DNA of 22,916 bases from an uncultured Clostridia bacterium (GTDB lineage: Bacteria > Bacillota > Clostridia > TANB77 > CAG-508), in assembly GCA_948919095.1 (NCBI GenBank), contig CAQYCU010000007.1:1-22916 (forward strand). The letters run 5' to 3'. Shown here one piece after another: positions 8,201-16,399 of this stretch (the stretch's first letter is position 1; every line of letters starts with the position of its first letter). The translations under genes and the position numbers were made by a program. Under the pieces are notes generated by a model that was given only the letters and a program-made list of their open reading frames with translations, searched no databases and was not told where the DNA came from.

Positions 8201-11200
8201 AAATTGATATGTTACCTACTATTAAGACTTGTGTTGTTTGTAAGAAAGTTGACGAAAATTCACATGAATTTTTATGTGCTTATTATACTTCTGATGAAAC
8301 AGTTGATATATCTAGCATAAAAAACCATTTGCAAGCGCATTTGCCTAGATATATGATTCCTCAGTATTACATTCAATTGCCTGTTTTGCCATACACACCT
8401 AATGGTAAAATTGACAGGAAAGCTTTACCTATGCCAACTTTAGAGCATATAGAAGAAAATATCGTTGCTCCTGAAACTGATACTGAAATTAAATTGCTTA
8501 AATTATTTAAAGAGGTTACACATATTGACAATATTAGTACTATTGATTCATTTTTCGACATTGGAGGAGATTCTCTTTCAGCTATTAATTTATCTGCCAA
8601 AATTCAAAGTGAATTTAATGTACAATTATTTGTTAGAGATATTCTTGAAAGGTCAAGTATTAAGGATTTAGCAAGCTTTATTGATAGTATTTTAGAGGAA
8701 CAAACTAGTGAATTTTTTGACATAAATAATTATTCTTACAATGAAACTAATAACAATGATAATATTATTGCTGAAAATTCCAAACAATACTCTCACTCTT
8801 CTAATAAAAACAACTATCTAAGGCAAGTCATTACACCAGTTGAAAACTCCGATTATTATGCAGTTTCGTCTGCTCAAAAAAGAATTTATTTTGCAAGTCA
8901 GGTTGACACTACCTCTATTGCTTATAATATTGCTGGTAGTATTATTCTTAATGGAAAAGTTGACATACCAAAACTAAAAAATGCCTTCAAGCAAGTAATT
9001 AATCGACATGAAACTTTACGTACATATTTTGAATTACATGATACAGAGGTTGTTCAAAAGATTGTAGATAATATTAATTTTAATTTAGAGATTGAAAAGG
9101 GTGCCAATTTTAAGGATTTAGATAATATCATTAATGATTTTGTTAAGCCTTTTAATTTAGCAGAAGCACCTTTGTTTAGAGCAAAGTTGGTTAATTTTGA
9201 CAATGATAAATCTGCTCTACTTATAGATACTCATCATATTATTTGTGATGGAACATCAATTACTATTTTTGTTGATGAAGTTTGTAAATTATATAATGGT
9301 AATAATCTTCCAGAACTTGATATTACTTATAAAGATTTTGCAAATTATGAACATAATCAAGTTTTATCAGGTGTTTTAGAAGATGCCGAGAATTATTGGC
9401 TTGATAAATTTAAGGGTGAAATTCCTGTATTGAATATGCCTACTATTTACCAACGCCCTGCGTCTCAGTCATTTGAAGGAAAAAAAGTTTATTCTGAAAT
9501 TAATTCAGATACAGTTTTAAAAATTAATTCTGTTGCAAAAGAATTACATGTAACACCCTATATGCTTATGCTTGGAGCGTTTTATATATTGCTCTCAAAA
9601 TATACTTCACAAAATGATATTGTAGTTGGTTCTCCTGTTGTAGGTAGAGATATTGCAAGTACATATAATTTAATTGGTATGTTTGTAAATACTTTGGCTT
9701 TACGTGAAAAAATTGATAATAGTCTTTCTTTTAAATCTTTTATATTGTCTTTAAAAGATGATTTGTTAAATGCATATAAATATCAAACATATCCATTTGA
9801 TATATTAGTAGATAAGCTTGATATTAAGAGAAATTTGGCACGTTCTCCGTTATTTGATTTTATGTTTATTTATCAAAATAACGGTTTTAAAGAGTTTGAT
9901 TTTGACGGAATTTTGTCAAAGTACTATGTGCCAGATAATAATACTTCAAAATATGATTTAACTTTAGAGGCAATTCCTGAAGATGGAAATATCAAACTTA
10001 ATTTTGAGTACTGTAGTCAATTGTTCAATAAAGACTTTGTAAAAAGTTTTGCTAGTTATTATTTAAATATATTAAATAATATTTTAGATAATGTGGATAT
10101 CCAAATATCAAACATATCTTTGATGTCAGATGAACAACAGAGTACATTGCTTGACAAATTAAATGATACTAGTTTGGATTACCCTAAAGATAAGTATATT
10201 ATTGATTTATTTGAGGAACAAGCTCGTAAAACTCCTGATAGTATTGCTATTGTTTTTGGCAATGAATCTTATACTTATAGAGAGCTTGCAGATAAAGTAA
10301 CTGCTTTAGCTAATCACATTAGGGAATTACCTATTTATAAAAAAATTGCTAAAGATGATGTTAAGGCTATTGGTATTATGCTTAATAGACGAGCTGAAGT
10401 TTTAATTTCAATGTTTGCTATTTTAAAGGCTGGTTGTGGTTACCTTCCTATTGACCCTACATATCCAGAAGAAAGAGTTTCATATATTATCGAAAATAGT
10501 GATATTAAACTTATTCTAACCGAAAAGAGTTTATCGACAAAATTCGTCAACCCTAGAAGTAAAACTACAAAATTTGATGGGTTTGCTATTGATACTGTTT
10601 TTGTTGATGATGAAAATAGCTATACTTATGATAAAAAAGATGTTTCGGATAGTAACGTAAATAACTCTACTTCAAAAACAAATGCATCTGTTGAAATAAA
10701 TCAAACTCATAATGACTTGGCATATTTAATCTATACTTCTGGTTCAACTGGAAATCCTAAGGGTGTAATGATTAGACAAGATAATGTTGTTAACTTTATT
10801 TATGGAATGAGAAAAATACTTCCTTTAGAAAATAAAAGTATAGTTTCTATTACTACTATGTGCTTTGATATATTTGTACTTGAAAGTTTAGTTCCTTTGT
10901 GTTCTGGACTTAAAGTTGTATTGGCTAGTAATGACGAGCAAAATAGCCCTATTCTTTTGAATGAACTTTGTAAGAAAAATAATGTTGATATAATTCAAAC
11001 CACACCATCTAAATTTAATTTTTTAATCTCAGATGAGAGTAATTTGGATTATGTTAAAAATATGAAAGTTATTTTATTAGGTGGGGAGCCTTTCCCTTTA
11101 AACCTTTTAAATAAGCTTAAAAAACTCACTGATGCTAGAATTTTCAATATGTATGGTCCTACTGAAACTACTGTATGGTCTACTGTTAAGGAATTAACTG

Positions 11201-13218
11201 ACGCTAAAAATATTACTATTGGAACTCCTATCGCTAATACTCAAGTTTATATTTTAGATAATGATTTAAATATACTACCTAAAAATGTACCTGGTAAGTT
11301 ATTTATTGGTGGTGATGGTGTGACGGCAGGATACTTACATAGAGAAGAACTTACACTTGAAAAATTTGTCGATTTTAGAGGAAGTAAAATATATGACACT
11401 GGTGATTTAGCTAAAATTAATTCTACTGGAGAGCTTGAGTGCTTAGGTAGAACTGATTTTCAAGTTAAAGTTAGAGGCTTACGTATTGAACTTGGAGAAA
11501 TTGAAAAGCAAATTTCAAGTTATCAAGGTGTTACAGATGCTGTTGTAGTTGTAAAAAATATTAATGATAGAGATGTTTTATGTGGGTATTTCGTATCGAC
11601 TGGAAGAGTTTCTCTTTCACTCTTACGTAGTAGATTGTCGAAAAAACTTCCTACATATATGGTTCCTACATATTTCGTACAACTACAAAAATTTGAGCAT
11701 ACACCTAATGGCAAAATTGATAGAAAAAAATTGCCTGACCCTCAAATTACTAAAAAAGAATTAGTTTCTCCTAAAACAGCTTTACAAAGACGTATATTGT
11801 TAATTTGGAAGAATATTTTGTCTATTGACGAAATTAGTATTGATGATAATTTCTTTGAAATTGGTGGAGATTCACTTTGTGCCTTGAAGCTTCAACTTGA
11901 GCTTATGAAAATCAATATTAATGTTGAATATGGAGATATTTTCAAGAATAATACGATTGAAAGTTTAGCTGAATTTGTCGAAAATATAGAAAATAAGAAG
12001 CCTGAAGCTCCTAAATATCATAGTATCAACTTCTTAAAGTCTAATATGGCTTTATGGAGAAATAGTGATAAATTTAATTTAAAACTAGAGCAGAAAGAAA
12101 TCAAAAATGTTTTACTTATTGGAGCTACTGGATACTTGGGTATTCACGTTTTAGCTGAACTTTTAAAAATTGATAATATTAAAATTTATTGCTTAATTAG
12201 AAATGACCCTAGTACATCTGCTGAAAATAAACTAAAAAATAAATTTAAATATTATTTTGGCTCTGATTTAAGTAATTTGTTTGGAAGTCGAATTATTGTA
12301 GTTCCTGGCGAAATTACAGAGGAGTATTTTGGTCTTTCTGATAATATGTACAAAACTATTGCTTCAAGTGTATATACTGTTATAAACTGTGCTGCTCTTG
12401 TTAAACACTTTGGAAAGTATGAAGATTTTGAAAAGATTAATGTTACTGGTGTTAAAAATATTGTGACATTTTGTGAGAAATATGGTAAAACTCTTTTCCA
12501 TACTTCTACAATTAGTGTCGCTGGAGCGGGTTTGATGAACTTAGCTTCTGGATTTAACCCTACTAAGAAGATTTATTATGGCGAAAATAGGTTGTATGTT
12601 AAGCAGTCTTTGAATAATGTTTATATTCGTAGTAAATTTGAGGCTGAAAAATTTATACTGGAAGAGTTGGCAAATAAAAAACTTAGAGGTATAATATTAA
12701 GGATAGGAAATGTTACTAACAGATTTGTTGATGGTAAATTCCAGGAAAATGCTAGTGAAAATGCCTTTCATAATAGACTTAAGGCTTTTACGTATTTGAA
12801 AATGATACCTAAGTCGGTTTATGATGGCTATGTCGAATTTAGTCCTGTTGACTCGATTGCTCAATCGATTATACAGACTATGAAGTTTTATACCCCTCCT
12901 ATGTCAGTTTTACATTTATTTAATTCTAAACATTTGTATATTAAGAACTTGCTTGTTATGTTAAAGGATTTAGGGGTTAAAATTGATGTTGTAGATGATG
13001 ATGTTTTTAAGGATAGTTTAAAGAATATATTATTTAATTCACCAAATTACGACAAAGTTAGTGTTTTACTTAATGACATTGATAATGATTTCAATTTACT
13101 ATATAAAACGAATTTGATTATTACTAATAAGTTTACTTTAAAGTTCTTGAACATAGCAGGTTTCGATTGGCCTGAAATTACAAAAGATTACATAAAAAAG
13201 ATTTTTGATAATTTATAA
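5215..13218 (+). CDS. Dimodular nonribosomal peptide synthetase, C-A-T-C-A-T-reductase
   Basis: A 2667-residue multi-domain enzyme. C1 (about 20-455) has HHSLADSW at 158, an HHxxxDG variant with Ser for Gly; as the first domain it probably acylates the first amino acid. A1 (about 500-1070) has FTSGSTG near 671, YGPSET, YKTGD and PNGKIDRK. T1 has IGGDSL with Ser1120. C2 (about 1215-1640) has HHIICDG at 1340. A2 (about 1660-2172) has YTSGSTG near 1840, YGPTETT and PNGKIDRK. T2 has Ser2220. The C-terminal reductase (about 2295-2660) has GATGYLG at 2303 and Tyr2470-x-x-x-Lys2474, an NAD(P)H thioester reductase releasing an aldehyde; there is no thioesterase. By the ten-residue code, A2 reads D-I-L-Q-L-G-M-V-W-K, glycine-like, and A1 reads D-L-Y-Q-T-A-G-Y-V-K, which I cannot assign. 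Gut Clostridia enzymes of this layout are known to make dipeptide aldehydes. Start: AGGGGGT at 5202-5208 before the ATG. No phosphopantetheinyl transferase, MbtH protein or exporter is in the window. Confidence 0.95.
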   Translation: MKDNKARFTKDKVLHQAKNVSIPTNEENKIFYELTTPQKNIWDMEQFYGNTPLNNVCGSVIIHEKVDFDRLKIAVDIVIKMNDAFGIEFINDNNTVKQIYNKNIISEFFANIIEVTDNNALKNLEKELSHIVFTKNNLFDLKVFKLPNNEGGVICAIHHSLADSWSLGLISKSIVEVYYDLLQIKSKDKDFLIGDTALNNFIDEEKKKYKVSSYFDFIEKENKYLNSSSFVKDKNYWDEVFSTVPDIPEFVPNSENVSNKNSNLPIASRETFELSTDILKKINEFCTNNNTSVYNFLIAVYSLYISAISNSNDFVIGSPILNRRSVAEKSTIGMFVSTIPLRINVNSEAQFNDFCRQISANTFSAFRHQHYPYENILNDLRKKYKNLSNLFNVLISYQITKTISNNVNSESYWTFNGYSQYDLQIHILDLNDTGKLSVAYDYRNKYDKNSIKELHCRIINIIDTVLNDCEICLKNVDVVTPDEKDIILNKFNDTKVDYDKNKSLSVMFEEQVKKTPNNIAVVFEDQELTFKELNEKANSLAYYLRSQNIKRDDVVGVMCNRSLEMIIAILAVIKSGAAYTPIDPTYPEDRINYMLETIDAKLLLTQKELENKVEFKNKLFVDLDSKIEFKDKLSNKVEKNLDNGSFSSIYDLPNENLKYINEPEDLFYVIFTSGSTGKPKGVMMKHQALSNFANYCNNYVEYLKYPEYRAFLSITTVSFDLFVYEVFISLQRGIKIILANENEKTSPVLLNKLIEKHNVTIMQSTPSVIQTFVNNISEMPLLKDIEYITMAGEQLPINLVRTLHNLSNNDTGKTINSSSNKNYSKNSKSVSNNSNSKLTIYNGYGPSETNYVTLYKMDDELITIGKPFYNTQMYILNNNLKPVPVGMTGEIYISGEGVARGYIHNEELTKKSFIENPYANSVISNNIEKSNKKYFKNNTDKTNCKIEESKFDNSIMYKTGDLGTYLPDGRIICSGRADHQVKIRGQRVELGEIETQIDMLPTIKTCVVCKKVDENSHEFLCAYYTSDETVDISSIKNHLQAHLPRYMIPQYYIQLPVLPYTPNGKIDRKALPMPTLEHIEENIVAPETDTEIKLLKLFKEVTHIDNISTIDSFFDIGGDSLSAINLSAKIQSEFNVQLFVRDILERSSIKDLASFIDSILEEQTSEFFDINNYSYNETNNNDNIIAENSKQYSHSSNKNNYLRQVITPVENSDYYAVSSAQKRIYFASQVDTTSIAYNIAGSIILNGKVDIPKLKNAFKQVINRHETLRTYFELHDTEVVQKIVDNINFNLEIEKGANFKDLDNIINDFVKPFNLAEAPLFRAKLVNFDNDKSALLIDTHHIICDGTSITIFVDEVCKLYNGNNLPELDITYKDFANYEHNQVLSGVLEDAENYWLDKFKGEIPVLNMPTIYQRPASQSFEGKKVYSEINSDTVLKINSVAKELHVTPYMLMLGAFYILLSKYTSQNDIVVGSPVVGRDIASTYNLIGMFVNTLALREKIDNSLSFKSFILSLKDDLLNAYKYQTYPFDILVDKLDIKRNLARSPLFDFMFIYQNNGFKEFDFDGILSKYYVPDNNTSKYDLTLEAIPEDGNIKLNFEYCSQLFNKDFVKSFASYYLNILNNILDNVDIQISNISLMSDEQQSTLLDKLNDTSLDYPKDKYIIDLFEEQARKTPDSIAIVFGNESYTYRELADKVTALANHIRELPIYKKIAKDDVKAIGIMLNRRAEVLISMFAILKAGCGYLPIDPTYPEERVSYIIENSDIKLILTEKSLSTKFVNPRSKTTKFDGFAIDTVFVDDENSYTYDKKDVSDSNVNNSTSKTNASVEINQTHNDLAYLIYTSGSTGNPKGVMIRQDNVVNFIYGMRKILPLENKSIVSITTMCFDIFVLESLVPLCSGLKVVLASNDEQNSPILLNELCKKNNVDIIQTTPSKFNFLISDESNLDYVKNMKVILLGGEPFPLNLLNKLKKLTDARIFNMYGPTETTVWSTVKELTDAKNITIGTPIANTQVYILDNDLNILPKNVPGKLFIGGDGVTAGYLHREELTLEKFVDFRGSKIYDTGDLAKINSTGELECLGRTDFQVKVRGLRIELGEIEKQISSYQGVTDAVVVVKNINDRDVLCGYFVSTGRVSLSLLRSRLSKKLPTYMVPTYFVQLQKFEHTPNGKIDRKKLPDPQITKKELVSPKTALQRRILLIWKNILSIDEISIDDNFFEIGGDSLCALKLQLELMKININVEYGDIFKNNTIESLAEFVENIENKKPEAPKYHSINFLKSNMALWRNSDKFNLKLEQKEIKNVLLIGATGYLGIHVLAELLKIDNIKIYCLIRNDPSTSAENKLKNKFKYYFGSDLSNLFGSRIIVVPGEITEEYFGLSDNMYKTIASSVYTVINCAALVKHFGKYEDFEKINVTGVKNIVTFCEKYGKTLFHTSTISVAGAGLMNLASGFNPTKKIYYGENRLYVKQSLNNVYIRSKFEAEKFILEELANKKLRGIILRIGNVTNRFVDGKFQENASENAFHNRLKAFTYLKMIPKSVYDGYVEFSPVDSIAQSIIQTMKFYTPPMSVLHLFNSKHLYIKNLLVMLKDLGVKIDVVDDDVFKDSLKNILFNSPNYDKVSVLLNDIDNDFNLLYKTNLIITNKFTLKFLNIAGFDWPEITKDYIKKIFDNL

Positions 13219-13337
13219 AATATATTATAAAGTAATTTAAAAGAATGTAACTTTACAAACATTTACTTTATATTAATAAAATTTTTTATTGTTTGAGAAT
13301 TGTCTAAATCTAAAAATATATTTAAAGGGGGATACAA

Positions 13338-15164
13338 ATGAAAAATCTTGGCTCATTGGTTATGTTATTAATTTCAGTATTTGTAGAATTAGTTGTATTA
13401 TCATATGTAAAAAAACATTCTTACGAAAGTAATAGAAGATTAATACAAGGCTTCATGCGTTCTATTCTTTGTATGGTTGGTTGGTCCTTTGGACTAATTC
13501 TTCAAATACTGGTTATTAACCTATTTTCTGACGAATATGCAAGGTTTATTGATTATATATTTGTTTACCCCTTTATTGCATTTGTGCCAGTTGTATTATT
13601 TTTCTTTATATCTACTATTAAAGATAAGAATTTTAAATTTAAGCCAATACATATTTTACTATTAATAATTCCAATTATAGATATAATTGTAATAGCTACT
13701 AATGATTACCATCATTTATTTTACGAGTTTTACTCAACTGATATTTCAGTTGCGCAGTTTGGCCCTTACTACACTTATGTGTACTTAATATTTAATTATG
13801 GATTGCTTGCTTATGATATAATCTTATTTTTAAAGTCATCAATCAAAAGTACTTCTGTATTTTCGGTGCAAACTTTACTTATTTTTACTGGTATTATGAT
13901 TCCTTTATCAGTTAACTTTGTAGGTATGATAAATGTAATTCCAATTAGTATTTATGCTACCCCTATTTCATTTTCTATTTCTATAATAATTTGGGGAATT
14001 GCAATATTTAAGTATGACTTTTTGAATATTTCTCCTATTGCTTTACGTAATATTGTTAATCAAATGTCTGATGCATACTTGGTTTTAAATATTGATTATG
14101 TAATATCTGATTGTAATTATGCTTTTGAAAAGGTATTTAAAACACAGAAAAAAAACCTAATTGGTCAAAATTTTTACTCTTTAAAATTTAAGGATAAACT
14201 TGTTTTATTAAAAGGTAATATAGGGAATTATCTGGAGGAAGTTCAGACTAGTGGTAAGATTTATCAAATCGATGCATATCTTGCAGATAAATCTAGGTAC
14301 TTTAATATTGAAATTAGTAGTCTTGTTTCTGATTATAAGTGTGTTGGTATATTAATTTTGTTTAAAGATACTACTCAACATATTAAGGATATGGAAACTA
14401 TTAAAAATAATCAAAATATACTTATGGAGCGTGAGCGTTTGGCGACTTTAGGTCAGATGATTGGTGGTATTGCTCATAACTTGAAAACTCCTATTATGTC
14501 GATTGCTGGAGCTATGGAGGGTTTGCAAGATTTGGTTACTGAATATGATGAGTCTATTGATGATAGCGAAGTTACTAAAGATGACCACCATCAAATTGCT
14601 AGTGAAATGAAGGAGTGGATTGTTAAAGTTAATTCATATGATTCTTATATGTCAGATGTTATTACTGCTGTTAAAGGGCAAACTGTTAGTTTTAATGATA
14701 ATTCTTTGCAACGTTTTAAGATTGAGGAATTGCTTAATAATGTTAATATTTTAATGAAGCATGAACTTAAAAGCTCGCTTACTACTTTAAATATTGATTG
14801 TAAAATTGATAAAAATACTGCTTTGCAGGGTAATATAAATAGCTTAGTTCAGGTTATTAATAATCTAATTTCTAATGCTATTCAGGCTTATGGTGATAAA
14901 CAAAATCAGTCTATTGACTTGACTATTTCGCAAAAAGATAATAATATAGTTATATCTGTTAGAGATTATGGCTCTGGTATTCCTAAAGATGTCCAAGAAA
15001 AACTATTTAGCAAAATGATTACTACTAAAGGACATAAGGGTACTGGTCTGGGATTATTTATGTCATATTCTACTATAAAAGGACATTTTAATGGTGATTT
15101 AAATTTTACTACTACTCCTAATGAGGGTACGACATTTAATATTATATTGCCTAAGAATGATTAG
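13338..15164 (+). CDS. Membrane sensor histidine kinase (multi-pass N-terminus, PAS, HisKA, HATPase)
   Basis: In the 608 residues, about 1-230 form seven or so hydrophobic helices, like the 7TM N-terminal region of some Firmicute kinases, with a likely extracytoplasmic loop around 135-155. A PAS-like domain follows (about 240-345, NQMSDAYLVLNIDYVISDCN). The dimerisation helix has RLATLGQMIGGIAHNLKTP with the phospho-acceptor His380 (Asn instead of the commoner Glu/Asp after it). The ATPase domain has the N box VINNLISNAIQAYG, the G1 box RDYGSGIP and the G2 box GHKGTGLGLFMSYS. A strong AAAGGGGGAT site precedes the ATG. It lies 119 bases after the NRPS on the same strand with no convincing terminator or promoter between, and 82 bases before the response regulator, so all three are probably one operon. 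The ligand is unknown; the context suggests the NRPS product or a related membrane signal, which is inference. Confidence 0.93.
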   Translation: MKNLGSLVMLLISVFVELVVLSYVKKHSYESNRRLIQGFMRSILCMVGWSFGLILQILVINLFSDEYARFIDYIFVYPFIAFVPVVLFFFISTIKDKNFKFKPIHILLLIIPIIDIIVIATNDYHHLFYEFYSTDISVAQFGPYYTYVYLIFNYGLLAYDIILFLKSSIKSTSVFSVQTLLIFTGIMIPLSVNFVGMINVIPISIYATPISFSISIIIWGIAIFKYDFLNISPIALRNIVNQMSDAYLVLNIDYVISDCNYAFEKVFKTQKKNLIGQNFYSLKFKDKLVLLKGNIGNYLEEVQTSGKIYQIDAYLADKSRYFNIEISSLVSDYKCVGILILFKDTTQHIKDMETIKNNQNILMERERLATLGQMIGGIAHNLKTPIMSIAGAMEGLQDLVTEYDESIDDSEVTKDDHHQIASEMKEWIVKVNSYDSYMSDVITAVKGQTVSFNDNSLQRFKIEELLNNVNILMKHELKSSLTTLNIDCKIDKNTALQGNINSLVQVINNLISNAIQAYGDKQNQSIDLTISQKDNNIVISVRDYGSGIPKDVQEKLFSKMITTKGHKGTGLGLFMSYSTIKGHFNGDLNFTTTPNEGTTFNIILPKND

Positions 15165-15246
15165 ATATATTTGCAGATTTTATAAAATTTATATACATTA
15201 ATAATTATTATGTCGCTTTATGGCGATTAGATTGTGAGGATATATT

Positions 15247-16308
15247 ATGAGAAAATACCAACAAGAGACTGTTACGATGCCGTATAAGATTATGGCTGTT
15301 GACGATGATGCTGGAATTCTTGATTCTTTAAAGGTTGTTCTTCAACGTGCTGGTTATGGACTTGATTGCTATACTAATCCACTTGAAGCAATTGAAAAAT
15401 TGAAGACTGACCACTATGATTTACTTTTACTTGATTTTATTATGGACCCTTTGCATGGTGACCAAGTTGTGGAGAAAATTAGGGAATTTGACAGTAGTTT
15501 ATATATTTTATTACTTACTGGTCATAAGGATTTAGCCCCACCTCTTGAAACTTTGAAAAGGCTTGATATTCAAGGTTATTGTGAAAAAAGTAATGAGCTT
15601 AATCAGCTTTTGCTTTTGATAGAGTCTGGACTTAAGTCTGTTGAGCAAATGCATAGAATTAATGAAATTAGTGATGAGTTACAAGCTAAAAATGATGAAC
15701 TTGAGAAAGCTTATCTTGATACCATTGGCATTTTGCGTCAAACTGTTGAGGCTAAGGATTTATATACTAGAGGTCATTCAGATAGAGTTTCAGAATATTC
15801 TATTTTAATTGGTAAGGCTCTTAATCTTAGTGATGAGGATTTACATACTTTGAAAATTGGTGGTTTATTCCACGATATTGGTAAGATTGGTATTCCTGAT
15901 AGTATTCTTTTGAAAGAAGCTAAATTGGATGATGAGGAATATTCACAAATTAAAAATCATCCTTCTATTGGTGCTCATATCTTAGGTGATGTTACCATGT
16001 TTAAGAATATTATTCCTATTGTTTTGCATCATCATGAGAGATTTGATGGTAGAGGATATCCTTCTCAACTTTCTGGCGAAGATATTCCATTGTTTGCTAG
16101 AATTGCTGCTATTGCTGATACTTTTGATGCTATGACTTCTAAGAGAAGTTATAGAAATGCTCTTCCTTTAGAAGTTGTTATTGAAGAGATTGAAAAATGT
16201 TCTGGAACTCAGTTTGACCCTAAGATTGCCCCTGTGTTCTTAAATATTCTAAAAAATGAGTATAGTAAGATTAAGGAAATTCAGGAAAATACAAAGGTTA
16301 GATTTTGA
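15247..16308 (+). CDS. Response regulator with HD-GYP output domain (predicted cyclic-di-GMP phosphodiesterase)
   Basis: A 353-residue two-domain protein. The receiver (about 12-135) has the acidic motif VDDD, phospho-acceptor Asp63 (LLLLDFIMDP), a threonine in LLLTGH and a Lys in CEKS. A coiled-coil-like linker (about 138-165, ELQAKNDELEKAY) leads to an HD-GYP domain. This has the intact metal and substrate motifs HDIGKIGIPD (His209-Asp210) and HHHERFDGRGYP (261-272), then DTFDAMTSKRSYR. All expected residues for hydrolysis of cyclic-di-GMP are present, so it should be active. There is no DNA-binding domain, so output is through the second messenger. GTGAGGA at 15234-15240 supports the start. 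It directly follows the histidine kinase, its evident partner, and ends at the bidirectional terminator at 16363-16396. Confidence 0.95.
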   Translation: MRKYQQETVTMPYKIMAVDDDAGILDSLKVVLQRAGYGLDCYTNPLEAIEKLKTDHYDLLLLDFIMDPLHGDQVVEKIREFDSSLYILLLTGHKDLAPPLETLKRLDIQGYCEKSNELNQLLLLIESGLKSVEQMHRINEISDELQAKNDELEKAYLDTIGILRQTVEAKDLYTRGHSDRVSEYSILIGKALNLSDEDLHTLKIGGLFHDIGKIGIPDSILLKEAKLDDEEYSQIKNHPSIGAHILGDVTMFKNIIPIVLHHHERFDGRGYPSQLSGEDIPLFARIAAIADTFDAMTSKRSYRNALPLEVVIEEIEKCSGTQFDPKIAPVFLNILKNEYSKIKEIQENTKVRF

Positions 16309-16362
16309 AAATGCTTATAAAAGCTGTTATCATAAAATAGTATATAGTAAATTTATATACAG

Positions 16363-16396
16363 AAAAGTCAGTAGAATATAAATTCTACCGACTTTT
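16363..16396. terminator. Bidirectional terminator between the signalling operon and the surface-protein gene
   Basis: AAAAGTC-A-GTAGAAT (16363-16377) pairs with ATTCTAC-C-GACTTTT (16382-16396), with a single A/C mismatch and an ATAA loop. T runs follow on both strands. It lies between the stops of two convergent genes (16308 and 16400). Confidence 0.9.
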
Positions 16397-16399
16397 TTA

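Noticed and set aside
13213..13233. Inverted repeat after the NRPS stop as a terminator
   Set aside because: The stem is only A-T pairs (TTTATAA/TTATAAA) and lacks a T tract, so read-through into the kinase gene is expected.
13293..13322. TTGAGA-18-TATATT as a separate promoter for the histidine kinase
   Set aside because: The transcript would begin inside the ribosome binding site; the match is what chance gives in AT-rich sequence.
15211..15226. Small hairpin TCGC/GCGA before the HD-GYP gene
   Set aside because: A four-base stem without a T tract; too weak to call a terminator or riboswitch.
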